From the NCBI RefSeq assembly GCF_020911885.1, contig NZ_CP087132.1, positions 3,038,001-3,102,000 on the forward strand: DNA of 64,000 nt, read 5' to 3'. The notes beneath the pieces are model-generated. The model worked only from the letters and a program-made list of their open reading frames with translations, was not told the DNA's origin and made no database searches. Source of the stretch: Flavobacterium acetivorans (GTDB taxonomy: Bacteria > Bacteroidota > Bacteroidia > Flavobacteriales > Flavobacteriaceae). Below are positions 1 to 10,960 of the stretch, one piece after another (within the stretch, counting starts at the first letter, position 1; each line of letters begins with the position of its first letter). The translations under genes were made by a program, and so were the position numbers.

Positions 1-136
1 AATTTTTCCTCCTTCTTTTCCTAACAAAAGAAGTCCTCATTACGTAAAATCGATTATTAACCGCACGAATTCAAATGCGAAGATAAAATTATAAAATCAG
101 AAATGATTATTTTCTATTTCAATTTCCAAACAAATA

Positions 137-185
137 AAAATCCAAAACCATCGCTTAATCCTCTTAAGTAATGGTTTTGGATTTT
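137..185 (-). terminator. Intrinsic terminator downstream of lon
   Basis: A perfect 15-base inverted repeat (AAAATCCAAAACCAT and its complement) closes a loop of about 19 bases. It lies 25 bases past the lon stop codon and ends in a T-rich or A-rich run on either strand, so it could work in both directions. Confidence 0.7.
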
Positions 186-209
186 CTATTTTCTAAAAAA
201 GCTATTTAG

Positions 210-2660
210 CTACAATATTTTAGCATTTTTTACCTTTTGGTCTGTAATGGCAATCTTCAAAACTTCGCTCATTTCTTTTACATAATGAAAAGTCAAGCCT
301 TCAAGATATTGCGGTTTTATTTCATCAATATCACTTTTGTTTTCGTGACAAAGAATAATTTCTTTGATGTTAGCACGTTTAGCCGCCAGGATTTTTTCCT
401 TGATTCCGCCCACCGGCAATACTTTCCCTCTAAGGGTAATTTCACCCGTCATGGCAATACTTTTCTTTACTCTTTTTTGAGTAAACAAAGAAACCAAAGA
501 AGTCAACATTGCAATACCGGCACTCGGCCCATCTTTTGGTGTAGCACCTTCCGGAACATGCAAATGAATATTGTATTTTGATAAAATATCCGGATTCAAC
601 CCTAAAAGTTGCGCATTGGCTTTGATGTATTCTAAAGCAATTGTAGCCGATTCTTTCATTACCGTACCTAAATTTCCGGTAATTGTCATAGTGCCTTTTC
701 CTGGAGAAATCAAGGATTCAATAAAAAGAATATCTCCTCCTACGCTAGTCCAAGCCAATCCTGTTACAACTCCTGCAACATCGTTACTTTCGTATTTATC
801 TCTTTCCAATCTAGCAACACCAAGAACTTTCACAATATCTTCATCAGTCACTTTCTTGTTGTACTCTTCTTCCATCGCAACCGATTTGGCTGCATTTCGG
901 ATTACTTGTGCAATTTTAGCTTCCAATCCTCGAACACCGGATTCACGGGTATAACCTTCGACGATTTTCTCCAATTGTTTTTTTCCAATGGTCAAATCCT
1001 TAGAAGTTAAACCATGTTCTTTTAATTGTCTCGGAAATAAATGCTGACGTGCAATCTCGACTTTTTCTTCGATCGTATAACCTGACATTTTAATAACTTC
1101 CATTCTATCTCGCAATGCCGGTTGAATAGCCGACATATTATTAGAAGTAGCGATAAACATCACTTTTGACAAATCATAGCCCATTTCGAGGAAATTATCG
1201 TAAAAAGAATTGTTTTGTTCCGGATCCAAAACTTCCAATAAAGCCGAGGATGGATCGCCCTGATTGCTATTAGATAATTTATCTATTTCGTCCAAAACAA
1301 AAACTGGATTTGAGGTTCCCGCTTTTTTCAAACTTTGGATAATTCTTCCCGGCATGGCGCCAATATATGTTTTTCTGTGACCGCGAATTTCCGCTTCATC
1401 ACGCAATCCTCCCAAAGAAATTCGCACATATTCTCTACCCAAAGCCTCAGCAATTGATCTTCCTATTGATGTTTTTCCCACTCCCGGAGGTCCTGTCAAG
1501 CAGATAATTGGCGATTTCATATCATTTCGCAGTTTTAAAACAGCCAAATGTTCAATCATTCTTTTCTTAACCTCCTCTAAGCCGCAATGATCCCTGTCCA
1601 AAATCTTTTGAGCATGTTTCAAATCAAAATTATCTTTAGAATACACATTCCAAGGCAATTCTAAAAACAGCTCCAAATAGTTTCTCTGAATTCCAAAATC
1701 AGGCGCTTGAGGATTCATGCGGCGCATTTTAGACAATTCCTTTTCGAAATGTTTTTGTGTCTTTTCGTCCCATTTTTTGGTCTTCGATTTCACGAGCATT
1801 TCGTCCATTTCCTCTTCCTGTGAAACACCTCCCAATTCTTCTTGGATGGTTTTCATTTGTTGATGAAGAAAATATTCTCTTTGTTGTTGGTCTAAATCAA
1901 AGCGAACTTTAGATTGAATATCGTTTTTTAGCTCGAGTTTTTGCAACTCAATATTCATATATCGAAGTGTCTCTAAAGCTCTATCTTTTAAACTATTTAT
2001 CGCTAATAAATCTTGTTTTTCTTTAACTGATAAATTCATGTTAGAAGTAACAAAATTGATCAGGAAAGATTGGCTTTCAATGTTTTTGATAGCAAAGGTT
2101 GCCTCACTAGGAATATTTGGACTTTCCTTTATAATTTGAATCGCTAATTCTTTTACCGAATCTAAAATAGCCAAAAACTCCGTGTCTTTTTTATCAGGTC
2201 TGTTTTCTTCAAATTCTTTAATGGAAGCCGTGATATAAGGTTCTTCAGAAACAACAGTGTCTATTTCAAAACGTTTCTTCCCTTGAAGGATCACTGTAGT
2301 GTTTCCATCAGGCATTTTCAAAACGCGTAAAATCTTGGCAACGGTTCCTATAGTATGAATATCGTCCTTTGTAGGATCTTCGTCTTCTTCATTGATTTGG
2401 GCTACAACTCCAATTATTTTTCCTGCCGCATTGGCATCATTAATCAATTTTATTGATTTATCACGACCCGCAGTAATAGGAATCACAACTCCTGGAAATA
2501 AAACCATATTTCGTAAAGGCAAAATAGGCAACGAACCCGGTAATTCCTCATTAATCATTTCCTCCTCATCCTCTGGAGTCAATAATGGTATTAATTCGGC
2601 ATCTGAATCGAATTCTTGAAGTGACAGATTGTCAATTGTAAGTATTTTGTGGTTTGACAT
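210..2660 (-). CDS. lon: ATP-dependent protease Lon (LonA)
   Basis: Cytoplasmic ATP-dependent serine protease that degrades misfolded and regulatory proteins. It is read as 816 residues starting MSNHKILT; the frame stays open 16 codons upstream, but those residues (lysine-rich, KRLKYI) do not look like a Lon N-terminus. Domains in order are the LON substrate-binding domain (about 50-250, containing [15 protein letters not shown]), a coiled region, the AAA+ ATPase with Walker [10 protein letters not shown] near 390 and FVLDEIDKL as Walker B, and the protease domain with the catalytic serine in KDGPSAG near 713 and the lysine in [12 protein letters not shown] near 755. Length and residue spacing match typical LonA. 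It stands alone with its own terminator. The identification is secure. Confidence 0.97.
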   Translation of the reverse strand: MSNHKILTIDNLSLQEFDSDAELIPLLTPEDEEEMINEELPGSLPILPLRNMVLFPGVVIPITAGRDKSIKLINDANAAGKIIGVVAQINEEDEDPTKDDIHTIGTVAKILRVLKMPDGNTTVILQGKKRFEIDTVVSEEPYITASIKEFEENRPDKKDTEFLAILDSVKELAIQIIKESPNIPSEATFAIKNIESQSFLINFVTSNMNLSVKEKQDLLAINSLKDRALETLRYMNIELQKLELKNDIQSKVRFDLDQQQREYFLHQQMKTIQEELGGVSQEEEMDEMLVKSKTKKWDEKTQKHFEKELSKMRRMNPQAPDFGIQRNYLELFLELPWNVYSKDNFDLKHAQKILDRDHCGLEEVKKRMIEHLAVLKLRNDMKSPIICLTGPPGVGKTSIGRSIAEALGREYVRISLGGLRDEAEIRGHRKTYIGAMPGRIIQSLKKAGTSNPVFVLDEIDKLSNSNQGDPSSALLEVLDPEQNNSFYDNFLEMGYDLSKVMFIATSNNMSAIQPALRDRMEVIKMSGYTIEEKVEIARQHLFPRQLKEHGLTSKDLTIGKKQLEKIVEGYTRESGVRGLEAKIAQVIRNAAKSVAMEEEYNKKVTDEDIVKVLGVARLERDKYESNDVAGVVTGLAWTSVGGDILFIESLISPGKGTMTITGNLGTVMKESATIALEYIKANAQLLGLNPDILSKYNIHLHVPEGATPKDGPSAGIAMLTSLVSLFTQKRVKKSIAMTGEITLRGKVLPVGGIKEKILAAKRANIKEIILCHENKSDIDEIKPQYLEGLTFHYVKEMSEVLKIAITDQKVKNAKIL

Positions 2661-2842
2661 AATATATTTAAGTCTTTTTGTCATTAAACATTTCAATTTG
2701 GTCAACAAATAACGGCTTAGATCAGTATAAAATCGATTTAAGCCGACTATTTATTAATCTTGTTAAAAGGGCAATCTCCATGCCATTCTAAAAAAGTGTA
2801 GTTAATAAAAAACTTTCCTTTTTATTCTTTTTAACTAAATAA

Positions 2843-4153
2843 TTAATCTTTAGATTCTTTTACTTTTTTCATAAAACTAAGCACAATATAGCCTAATAAA
2901 AAGAAAACAGCGAGTATAAAAATGGAGTTACGCATCGAATTGGTAACAGAAGCTACAAATCCAAAAATAAAAGTTCCTAATACAATGGCCATTTTTTCGG
3001 TCACATCAAAAAAACTAAAATAGGTTGCATGATCTTCGGTTTCTGGCAATAACTTCGAATAGGTAGATCGAGATAGAGATTGAATCGCTCCTAAAACCAT
3101 TCCAATCAAACCTCCTAAAACAAAAAATTGGCTGTCTATATACTCACTTTTAGCATCTAATAAGTAAATCGCAAAACAAATAAATCCCCAAATAGCAATA
3201 GTTAATTTTAATGTTTTTATGTTTCCAATTTTCCCTGAAATTCTTGAAAAAAAATAAGCTCCAAAAATGGCGACTACGTTTATTAACAAAATAATGATAA
3301 TCAATTTACTGGTATCAATACCCAGTTCTTTTTTTCCAAAAACTCCCGCCAATAGTATCATTGTCTGTACTCCTATGCTATATAGAAAAAAAGCCGTCAA
3401 GAATTTTTTTAAGCTTTTTAGTTTATTTATATTTTTCGCAACTTCTTTAAGCTCCCTCAATCCTTTAAATATATAATCCTTTTTTGGTTTTTTATCAAAG
3501 ACATTATTGGGCAAATAATAAAAAGTTACTTGGGCAAAACCAACCCACCAAATACCAACGGATAAAAATGAAATTCGAGCCGGCAAAGTCGAATCTGTTA
3601 TTCCATACCATTCTGGCATCATTACCATAGTTAAATTGAAAGCCAATAGAATAATCGAACCAACATAACCATACATAAACCCTTTGGCACTCACTCTATC
3701 ATGCTGTTCCGGAAAAGCAATTTCAGGTAAATAGGAATTATAAAAAACAATACTTCCCCAAAAACCGATACTCGCCAAAATCGTTGCCAGAATACCAATC
3801 CACAATGTATCTTGTCCTTTAAAGAAAAACATGCTCATTACTGAGAAAGAACCCAAATAACAAAAAAACTGCATAAATCGTTTTTTGTTCCCGGTATAAT
3901 CGGCTATTCCAGATAATATTGGAGACAATAAGGCCACAATCAAAAAAGACAAAGACAAAGAATAGGATAACAAAGTCGAATTATTAAATTCAGTCCCCAT
4001 GAACTGAACAATCCCATTATTATCACTGGTTACCGCTTCATAATAGATGGGAAAAACAGCTGTTGCAATAACTAAACTATATACAGAATTAGCCCAATCA
4101 TAAAAAGCCCAAGCATTAATCATTTTTTTATCTCCTTTTTGTAATGCAATCAT
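2843..4153 (-). CDS. MFS transporter, UMF1 (Atg22-like) family
   Basis: Inner-membrane protein of about 436 residues with roughly twelve hydrophobic helices. The N-terminal motif INAWAFYDWANSVYSLVI and the later QSLSRSTYSKLLPE are characteristic of the bacterial UMF1 branch of the major facilitator superfamily, related to yeast vacuolar Atg22. The substrate is not known for the bacterial members. I chose the start at MIALQKGDKK because the upstream in-frame extension of 27 residues is charged and lacks family character. It sits between lon and an M48 protease on the same strand, with gaps of about 180 and 125 bases, so it is probably transcribed separately. Confidence 0.85.
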   Translation of the reverse strand: MIALQKGDKKMINAWAFYDWANSVYSLVIATAVFPIYYEAVTSDNNGIVQFMGTEFNNSTLLSYSLSLSFLIVALLSPILSGIADYTGNKKRFMQFFCYLGSFSVMSMFFFKGQDTLWIGILATILASIGFWGSIVFYNSYLPEIAFPEQHDRVSAKGFMYGYVGSIILLAFNLTMVMMPEWYGITDSTLPARISFLSVGIWWVGFAQVTFYYLPNNVFDKKPKKDYIFKGLRELKEVAKNINKLKSLKKFLTAFFLYSIGVQTMILLAGVFGKKELGIDTSKLIIIILLINVVAIFGAYFFSRISGKIGNIKTLKLTIAIWGFICFAIYLLDAKSEYIDSQFFVLGGLIGMVLGAIQSLSRSTYSKLLPETEDHATYFSFFDVTEKMAIVLGTFIFGFVASVTNSMRNSIFILAVFFLLGYIVLSFMKKVKESKD

Positions 4154-4278
4154 ATTTGTGATTTTAAACCAATTTATTTTGAATACAAACTCCTCTTTTT
4201 TGAAAATTTTACTTTTCAACATAAAAAAAGCCAAATCAATAGAAATGGCCTTTCATTTATAGATCTTGAATGCTCTAA

Positions 4279-5094
4279 TTATTTAGGAAGCATTCCAACT
4301 TTAGCTGCTGTAGCTTTTGCCTCTGGCATCAATGCTTTCAAATTAGCGATTCTGGTGGCATCAGAAGGGTGCGTACTTAAAATTTCCGGTTGGGCTTGTC
4401 CAGCTGATTGAGCTGACATTCTTTGCCAAAAAGTGATTGCCTCTTCCGGATTATAACCGGCAATTGCCATTAATGTCAATCCTATTTTATCTGCTTCGGT
4501 TTCATGACTTCTGCTAAATGGCATCATTCCCAGTACTTGTGAACCCGCTCCGTAGGCTTGATTCCATCTTTGCTGTGTTTCGGCACTTTTATTCCCTGTT
4601 GCCACTGCAACTCCAGCAGCACCTAATTGTTGCAATTGGGCAGCACTCATTCTTTGCGCTCCATGATTTGCAATCGCGTGAGATACTTCATGCCCCATAA
4701 CGGTTGCTAAGCCTGCATCATCCTTTGTTACAGGTAAAATCCCCGAATACACAACGATTTTCCCTCCTGGCATACACCAAGCATTTACTTCTTTATTATC
4801 AACTAATTTGTATTCCCAGCGATAATCTTTCAAATATTCTGCTTGTCCTAAATAAGTCAAATACTTTTCAGATGCTGCTTTGATTCTCATCCCTACTTTC
4901 TCCACTCTCTTTGCATCGGCGGTTCCAGAAATAACTTTGTTTTCTTTTAGAAAAGTCCCGTATTGCTGAAAAGAAGTTGGAAACAATTCGCTATTAGAAA
5001 CTAAATTCAATTGCTTTTTTCCCGTGATAGGATTCGTTGCACAAGAAAATACCAATCCTAAAGTGCAAACTCCTAATATTAAATGTTTTTTCAT
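4279..5094 (-). CDS. M48 family metalloprotease, lipoprotein
   Basis: Predicted zinc metallopeptidase of the M48 (Ste24/HtpX/BepA-like) family, exported and lipid-anchored. The 271-residue protein begins MKKHLILGVCTLGLVFSC, a lipoprotein signal whose lipobox ends at the cysteine near residue 18. The zinc site is the HEVSH motif near 135 with the third ligand in HETEADKIG near 198, so all metal ligands are present. Members of this family act in periplasmic or outer-membrane protein quality control; that role is inferred from family. A TATTTTTG element lies about 20 bases upstream of the start and may be its -7 promoter box. Confidence 0.92.
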   Translation of the reverse strand: MKKHLILGVCTLGLVFSCATNPITGKKQLNLVSNSELFPTSFQQYGTFLKENKVISGTADAKRVEKVGMRIKAASEKYLTYLGQAEYLKDYRWEYKLVDNKEVNAWCMPGGKIVVYSGILPVTKDDAGLATVMGHEVSHAIANHGAQRMSAAQLQQLGAAGVAVATGNKSAETQQRWNQAYGAGSQVLGMMPFSRSHETEADKIGLTLMAIAGYNPEEAITFWQRMSAQSAGQAQPEILSTHPSDATRIANLKALMPEAKATAAKVGMLPK

Positions 5095-5183
5095 GATAAT
5101 TAAGTTTAATAGAACAAAAATACAATTAAAATTAAGTTTTTATTTATAAAATTAAAGTCAAACTTTACATTTTTTTGCTTTTT

Positions 5184-7583
5184 CTATTCCCCAATTAATT
5201 GCAAAACGGCAAATTCCTTATCCACAATAAGATAATTATCTACTTCAAAAGTCTCTTTGTCAAAACGAACTTTTTCGCTATCGATTTTAAGGCTCTTTAT
5301 TTTAAAGGGTAAGCCAATGAGATTCAATTTATACTTTGAATAATTGGTTTCAAACTTCCCTTCTTTATGCAATTGAATAATTAATTTATTTGATTTCCCT
5401 GTGAGCTGAAAAGACAGCAAACTGTATCTCCCCTTTTTATAATCATAGCCGTCCTGAGCATCCTCATAAACCACTGATTTTTCTTTGCCTTCTTTATAGT
5501 AAATATCCAAAGTGAGTTCGTCAAATTCCAGTTCGCCTACATACTGCTGAACAGGATATTTTGGGATAATAGCACCTGCTTTTACAAAAAGAGGAATTTC
5601 ATCAAATTGAGTATCCACCCACATTTCTTTAGCTCCCATCACCACCATATTTGTCCAGTAATTATACCATTCCCCTTGAGGAAAATACATCCTTCTACCT
5701 AAAGCATTTGCTTCTAATATAGGACAAACCAATATTTGGTTTCCAAAAACAAATTCGTCATTTCTATAATGCGTTTGCGTATCGTTTTGATCGAAATACA
5801 CCAAGGGTTTCAACATGGGTATTCCCTCTTCAATATACTGCCAAAACATAGTATACAAATACGGTAATAATTGGTAACGCAGGTTTACAAATTTTCGGGT
5901 AATATGGATCACTTCCTCATCAAATGCCCAGGGTTCCTGATTTCCATGATCTCCGGAAGAATGAGTTCTACAAAAAGGATGAAAAACCCCCAATTGAATC
6001 CAACGCGCATACAACTCCCCAGAAGGCTGTTCTGCAAAACCGCCTATATCAGAGCCTGTAAAACCCATTCCTGAAATTGACATTCTCTGCATCTGAATGT
6101 TGGCAATCCATAAATGTTCCCAACTCGCTACGTTATCCCCTGTCCAAGAGGAGGAATAGCGTTGTGCTCCTGAATAAGCTGATCTTGTGATAATAAAAGG
6201 CCTTTTAGGATAGGCAAATCTTTTTACGCCATGATAAGTAGCGCGAGCCATTTGTGTTCCATAAATATTATGTGCTTTTCTATGGCTGCAAGGATTTCCG
6301 TCATAATCATGGCGTACATCCATAGGAAAGGTTTTATTAGGCACTTCCATCACTGCAGGCTCATTCATATCATTCCAAACTCCTTTTACTCCAATATCCG
6401 AAATTAGTTCTTTAAATAAACCAGCCCACCATTCTCGCACTTCGGGATTTGTGTAATCTGGAAAATTACATTCGCCAGGCCAGACTTTTCCTTTCATATA
6501 CGGCCCATCGGCTCTTTTGCAAAAATAATCCTTTTCTAAGGCTTCTTTATAAACAGCATAATTCTTGTCAATTTTTATCCCAGGATCAATAATAACTACC
6601 GTTTTAAAGCCGTCTTCGGCTAATTCAGCTACCATTCTTTTGGGATCAGGGAAATAGTCTTTGTTCCAAGTAAAACATCTGAAACCATCCATATAATCAA
6701 TATCTAAATAAATGGCGTCACATGGGATTTTTAACTGACGGAATTTAGCCGTAATTTCTTTCACATTACTTTCCGGATAATAACTCCATTTGCATTGATG
6801 ATAGCCCAAAGTCCACAGTGGCGGCAATTCTGGTTTTCCTGTTAAATCCGTATAAGTAGTAACTACCTCTTGCATTTGAGGACCGTAAATGAAATAATAA
6901 TTCATTTCGCCACCTTCTGCCCAAAAACTGGTTACATTCCTTCTTTCCTGACAAAAATCAAAAAAAGTCCTAAACGTATTGTCAAAGAAAATACCATAGG
7001 ATTGCTTATTTTGTAGTCCAATGTAAAAGGGAACTACCTTATACAAAGGCTCTTGGTCTTTTTGAAAAGCATATTGATCCGTTGCGAAATTCTCTAATCT
7101 TTTCCCCTTTAAATTCAATTGAGTAGCCTTATCTCCAAGACCGTAAAAGCATTCGCCATCTTTTGAAGCTTTGCTCATTTTTACAATATTGCCTCCATAT
7201 TCGTAGCTTTCTTCCCAATGGAATCCTAATTCATCCTCCAGAATTATATTTCCATCCAAATCAAAAACGGAGAGTCTTAAATCTGCTTTTTGAATTTTAC
7301 ATTGTACTTTACTGGTCTGTATTTGATAATAGCTTTCGGTTTCGCTAACTTCAAGAAAATTATATCCTTGGGAATGATTTTTATCAATAGCATAGGAAAA
7401 ATCATTGCTAAAATATCCTTTTGTAGTAAATCGGAAGCGAATTAGGCTGTCTCTTATAACAGTTACTTTTAGTATTACATTATTATCTGTATAAAAAAAT
7501 ACGGAATCGACATCATGTTTAAAAGAGACTATTCTGGAGGGATATAAATCGCCTCTATATTGTAATTCTGTATTTGTAATCAT
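5184..7583 (-). CDS. GH31 family alpha-glucosidase
   Basis: Glycoside hydrolase family 31 enzyme of 799 residues, expected to release glucose from alpha-glucans. The catalytic nucleophile is the aspartate of WNDMNEP near residue 404, and the general acid lies in SWTGDNVASWEHL near 481; both are present. An N-terminal beta-sandwich precedes the barrel and C-terminal beta domains follow. No signal peptide is visible, so it is probably cytoplasmic. It is the last gene of the glgA-glgC-glgB cluster, with 35 bases between glgB and its start. This placement suggests that it works on stored glycogen or maltodextrins. The length is normal for the family. Confidence 0.93.
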   Translation of the reverse strand: MITNTELQYRGDLYPSRIVSFKHDVDSVFFYTDNNVILKVTVIRDSLIRFRFTTKGYFSNDFSYAIDKNHSQGYNFLEVSETESYYQIQTSKVQCKIQKADLRLSVFDLDGNIILEDELGFHWEESYEYGGNIVKMSKASKDGECFYGLGDKATQLNLKGKRLENFATDQYAFQKDQEPLYKVVPFYIGLQNKQSYGIFFDNTFRTFFDFCQERRNVTSFWAEGGEMNYYFIYGPQMQEVVTTYTDLTGKPELPPLWTLGYHQCKWSYYPESNVKEITAKFRQLKIPCDAIYLDIDYMDGFRCFTWNKDYFPDPKRMVAELAEDGFKTVVIIDPGIKIDKNYAVYKEALEKDYFCKRADGPYMKGKVWPGECNFPDYTNPEVREWWAGLFKELISDIGVKGVWNDMNEPAVMEVPNKTFPMDVRHDYDGNPCSHRKAHNIYGTQMARATYHGVKRFAYPKRPFIITRSAYSGAQRYSSSWTGDNVASWEHLWIANIQMQRMSISGMGFTGSDIGGFAEQPSGELYARWIQLGVFHPFCRTHSSGDHGNQEPWAFDEEVIHITRKFVNLRYQLLPYLYTMFWQYIEEGIPMLKPLVYFDQNDTQTHYRNDEFVFGNQILVCPILEANALGRRMYFPQGEWYNYWTNMVVMGAKEMWVDTQFDEIPLFVKAGAIIPKYPVQQYVGELEFDELTLDIYYKEGKEKSVVYEDAQDGYDYKKGRYSLLSFQLTGKSNKLIIQLHKEGKFETNYSKYKLNLIGLPFKIKSLKIDSEKVRFDKETFEVDNYLIVDKEFAVLQLIGE

Positions 7584-7618
7584 CTAGTCAAAATTATTTT
7601 TTTATGCTTCTCTTTTTA

Positions 7619-9526
7619 TTACGAAAACTTAAGAACAATTATACCTAAAGGAGGCAAAGTCAATTCTATTGAATAATCTTTTCCGTCATAAGGTGAAGAT
7701 TCAATCGTTAAGTGATGGGGATTATTTACACCGCTTCCGCCGTATTTTTTATCATCACTATTAAAAATCTCAGTTAGATTTCCCATTCGTGGCATACCAA
7801 TTCTGTAATTTGAACGAACAATTTGCGTAAAATTGCAAACTACGATAACATCCTCTTTTGAATTATTCCCTTTTCGAATAAAAGAAATTACCGCGTTTTC
7901 ATGGTCAGAATAATTAATCCATTCAAAACCATCCGGACTAAACTGTTTTTCATAAAGAGCCGGTTGTGTTTTGTACAATTTATTTAAATCAGCCACCATA
8001 TCTTTTACTCCTTCATGGTAAGGATATTGATTCAAATGCCAATCTAGGCTACTTTCAAAATTCCACTCTCTGCTTTGGCCAAAATCATCACCCATAAACA
8101 AGAGTTTTGTCCCGGGATGGGTAAACATATAGCCATAAAGCAACCTTAAATTAGCAAACTTCTGCCATTCATCACCCGGCATTCTGCCCACAATAGATCT
8201 TTTGCCATGAACTACTTCGTCATGAGACAAGGGCAACATAAAATTCTCCGTAAAAGCGTAGGTCATCGAAAAAGTCAAATCATTTTGATGAAATTTTCGG
8301 TACACCGTCTCTTTTTGAAAATAGTCTAAAGTATCGTGCATCCATCCCATCATCCATTTCATGCCAAATCCAAGTCCTCCATCATAAGTAGGTCTTGAAA
8401 CCATTGGGAAAGAAGTACTTTCTTCGGCAATAGTTTGTACTCCTTTAAAATTAGCATAAACCGCTTCGTTGAATTCTTTCAAGAAACTTATGGTATCTAG
8501 GTTTTCTCTTCCGCCGTAAATATTTGGTTCCCATTCGCCTTCTTTTCTGGAATAATCCAAGTATAACATGGAAGCAACAGCATCAACACGCAATCCATCC
8601 ACATGATAATGCTGCAACCAGAATATCGCATTACTGATCAAAAAAGACCGAACTTCATTTCGACCATAGTTAAAAACCAAGCTTTTCCAGTCAGGATGAT
8701 AGCCTTTTTTACGATCCGGATGTTCATAAAGATTGGATCCGTCAAAAAAGCCCAAACCATGCGCATCATCAGGAAAATGCGAAGGAACCCAATCCAGAAT
8801 CACTCCAATTCCGGCCTGATGTAATTTATCTACCAAAACCATAAAATCCTGAGGTTTTCCAAAACGGGAAGTGGGCGCAAAATAACCCACCAATTGATAG
8901 CCCCAAGAAGGATCATAGGGATATTCCATCACGGGCATGAACTCTACATGGGTAAATCCCATTTTTTTTACATAATCTACCAAATCTTCGGCAAATTCAA
9001 GATAAGTCAAAAATCTATTGTCTGAGGTATGCCGTTTCCAAGAACCCAGATGTACTTCATAAACCGAATACGGTTTATTTAATCCATTATGGTTTTTACG
9101 GTTTTCCATCCAGTTATGATCCTTCCATTTATAGTCTAAATCCCAAATTACAGAGGCAGTGTGCGGCGATTTTTCACAATAAAAAGCAAAAGGATCTGCT
9201 TTTTCAGTGGCAGTTTCACCATTATTAGACTGTATTTTATATTTATAAAGGGCTCCTTTATCTAATTCCGGAATAAATCCCTCCCAAATACCCGAAGAAT
9301 CCCAACGTACTTCCAGCTGATGTTCGCCTTGGGTCCAAAAATTAAAATCCCCAACAACTGATACGGATTGAGCCGTGGGTGCCCAAACTGCAAAGTAAAC
9401 CCCTTTTATACCGTTTAATTCGATTAAATGAGCGCCTAATTTTTCATATAATCGATAGTGCTTTCCAGCCTTAAACAAATCAATATCAAAATCAGTAAAA
9501 AGAGTATGTGTGAGTACTTTATCCAT
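7619..9526 (-). CDS. glgB: 1,4-alpha-glucan branching enzyme
   Basis: GH13 enzyme that introduces alpha-1,6 branches into glycogen. The 635-residue protein has an N-terminal CBM48 domain (about 40-130, with VWAPTAQSVSVVGDFN), a GH13 barrel and a C-terminal beta domain. The nucleophile is the aspartate in DGLRVDAVASMLY near 313 and the acid/base is the glutamate in TIAEESTSFP near 365. The LSHDEVVHGK motif carries the third catalytic acid. It is shorter than the E. coli enzyme at the N-terminus, which is common in branching enzymes lacking the extra N1 domain. It lies between glgC and the GH31 gene in the same direction. Confidence 0.96.
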   Translation of the reverse strand: MDKVLTHTLFTDFDIDLFKAGKHYRLYEKLGAHLIELNGIKGVYFAVWAPTAQSVSVVGDFNFWTQGEHQLEVRWDSSGIWEGFIPELDKGALYKYKIQSNNGETATEKADPFAFYCEKSPHTASVIWDLDYKWKDHNWMENRKNHNGLNKPYSVYEVHLGSWKRHTSDNRFLTYLEFAEDLVDYVKKMGFTHVEFMPVMEYPYDPSWGYQLVGYFAPTSRFGKPQDFMVLVDKLHQAGIGVILDWVPSHFPDDAHGLGFFDGSNLYEHPDRKKGYHPDWKSLVFNYGRNEVRSFLISNAIFWLQHYHVDGLRVDAVASMLYLDYSRKEGEWEPNIYGGRENLDTISFLKEFNEAVYANFKGVQTIAEESTSFPMVSRPTYDGGLGFGMKWMMGWMHDTLDYFQKETVYRKFHQNDLTFSMTYAFTENFMLPLSHDEVVHGKRSIVGRMPGDEWQKFANLRLLYGYMFTHPGTKLLFMGDDFGQSREWNFESSLDWHLNQYPYHEGVKDMVADLNKLYKTQPALYEKQFSPDGFEWINYSDHENAVISFIRKGNNSKEDVIVVCNFTQIVRSNYRIGMPRMGNLTEIFNSDDKKYGGSGVNNPHHLTIESSPYDGKDYSIELTLPPLGIIVLKFS

Positions 9527-9594
9527 GGTAATTGTGGTTACTTTTATCTTGTTTGATAAAAATTAAAATCTTAATTATGAAACCAATCTACATC

Positions 9595-10875
9595 TCAGCC
9601 AATTTTATAATTATCCGGAAGAACAGCGCCTTTTTTTACGACAACAATTCCATCTTTTATCGCATATAATTCATTGGAGAAATCGGCCAAATGCGCTCCA
9701 CCTTTGATGTAAACCTCATTCCCTATTCGGCAGTTTTTATCTACCAAAGCATTGCTTATAAAACATCTTTCTCCAATACCAACCAATATTTTATCATTCT
9801 TGGTGTCCTCATTCATCTCTTCTAGGGTTTGATAAAAATCATTTCCCATAATATAACAATTTTGAATAACCGTTTCTTCGCCTATTCTGGATCGAATTCC
9901 TATCACCGAACTCTTAATTTCTTTGGCCTTCAAAATACAACCCTCAGAAATCAATGACTTTTCGATTAATGTATTTTTAAATTTGGATGGAGGCAATAAA
10001 CGCGGTCTGGTAAAAATTTTATTATCATCGTCAAATAAATTAAAAACCGGTAAATCTGTTGTTAGTCCAATATTAGCTTCAAAAAAAGAATCAATATTTC
10101 CAATATCTGTCCAATATCCTTCGTATTGATAGCTTAGAATTTTTTGATTCCCTACAGCCTGTGGAATGATTTCTTTACCAAAATCTTTGCTGTCAGGATT
10201 ATTCATTAATTCAACTAATAATTTTTTGTTGAAAATATAAATACCCATCGACGCTAAATAATCTTTTCCCTCGCTTTTCATTTGCTCACTTACATCTGAC
10301 TTCCAATCGGATAAAAGTTCCTTAGCGGGTTTCTCTATAAAAGACTCTATAAAACTATCTTTATTTGTTTTTAAAATTCCAAATTCGGGAGCATCTTTAG
10401 CATTAACTGGTAGAGTTGCTATGGAAATATCGGCTTTACTTTTAATATGAGCCTCTATCATTTCATTAAAATCCATTTGGTACAATTGATCCCCAGAAAG
10501 AATTAAAGCATATTCAAATTGATGGTTCAAAAAGTGTGGCATACATTGCCTTACTGCGTCGGCTGTGCCCTGAAACCAAGTTGGATTATTAGGCGTTTGT
10601 TCTGCGGCTAAAATATCTACGAAAGCCTGACTAAAAACACTAAAGGAATAGGTGTTTTTTATATGTGCATTTAAAGAAGCTGAATTGAATTGCGTAAGCA
10701 CAAACATGCGGTAAATATCGGAATTCAAACAATTCGAAATCGGAATGTCTACTAATCTGTATTTCCCTCCTATGGGTACCGCCGGCTTTGACCTGGTTTC
10801 TGTCAACGGATACAATCTAGATCCTTGGCCTCCGCCTAGAATAATTGCAATAACATTCTTTTTCCTGTCTTTCAT
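9595..10875 (-). CDS. glgC: Glucose-1-phosphate adenylyltransferase
   Basis: Makes ADP-glucose from glucose-1-phosphate and ATP, the committed step of bacterial glycogen synthesis. The 426-residue protein starts with the nucleotide-binding loop IILGGGQGSRLYPLT near residue 11, followed by SKPAVPIGGKYRLVDIPISN, both diagnostic. The C-terminal third holds left-handed beta-helix repeats of the hexapeptide type. It lies between glgA and glgB, with gaps of about 70-85 bases, and the three are likely one transcription unit. The residues that bind allosteric effectors cannot be judged without an alignment. Confidence 0.97.
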   Translation of the reverse strand: MKDRKKNVIAIILGGGQGSRLYPLTETRSKPAVPIGGKYRLVDIPISNCLNSDIYRMFVLTQFNSASLNAHIKNTYSFSVFSQAFVDILAAEQTPNNPTWFQGTADAVRQCMPHFLNHQFEYALILSGDQLYQMDFNEMIEAHIKSKADISIATLPVNAKDAPEFGILKTNKDSFIESFIEKPAKELLSDWKSDVSEQMKSEGKDYLASMGIYIFNKKLLVELMNNPDSKDFGKEIIPQAVGNQKILSYQYEGYWTDIGNIDSFFEANIGLTTDLPVFNLFDDDNKIFTRPRLLPPSKFKNTLIEKSLISEGCILKAKEIKSSVIGIRSRIGEETVIQNCYIMGNDFYQTLEEMNEDTKNDKILVGIGERCFISNALVDKNCRIGNEVYIKGGAHLADFSNELYAIKDGIVVVKKGAVLPDNYKIG

Positions 10876-10960
10876 ATATAGATAGTTTTAAATTTTAGAA
10901 ATATGTTATAGGTCATGAGGACTCATCATTAATGACGATCTTTCTCAAATCATAGCTATT

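Noticed and set aside
237..954. Plus-strand frames of 114 and 127 codons inside lon
   Set aside because: They are antisense to a well-supported Lon protease and show no family features.
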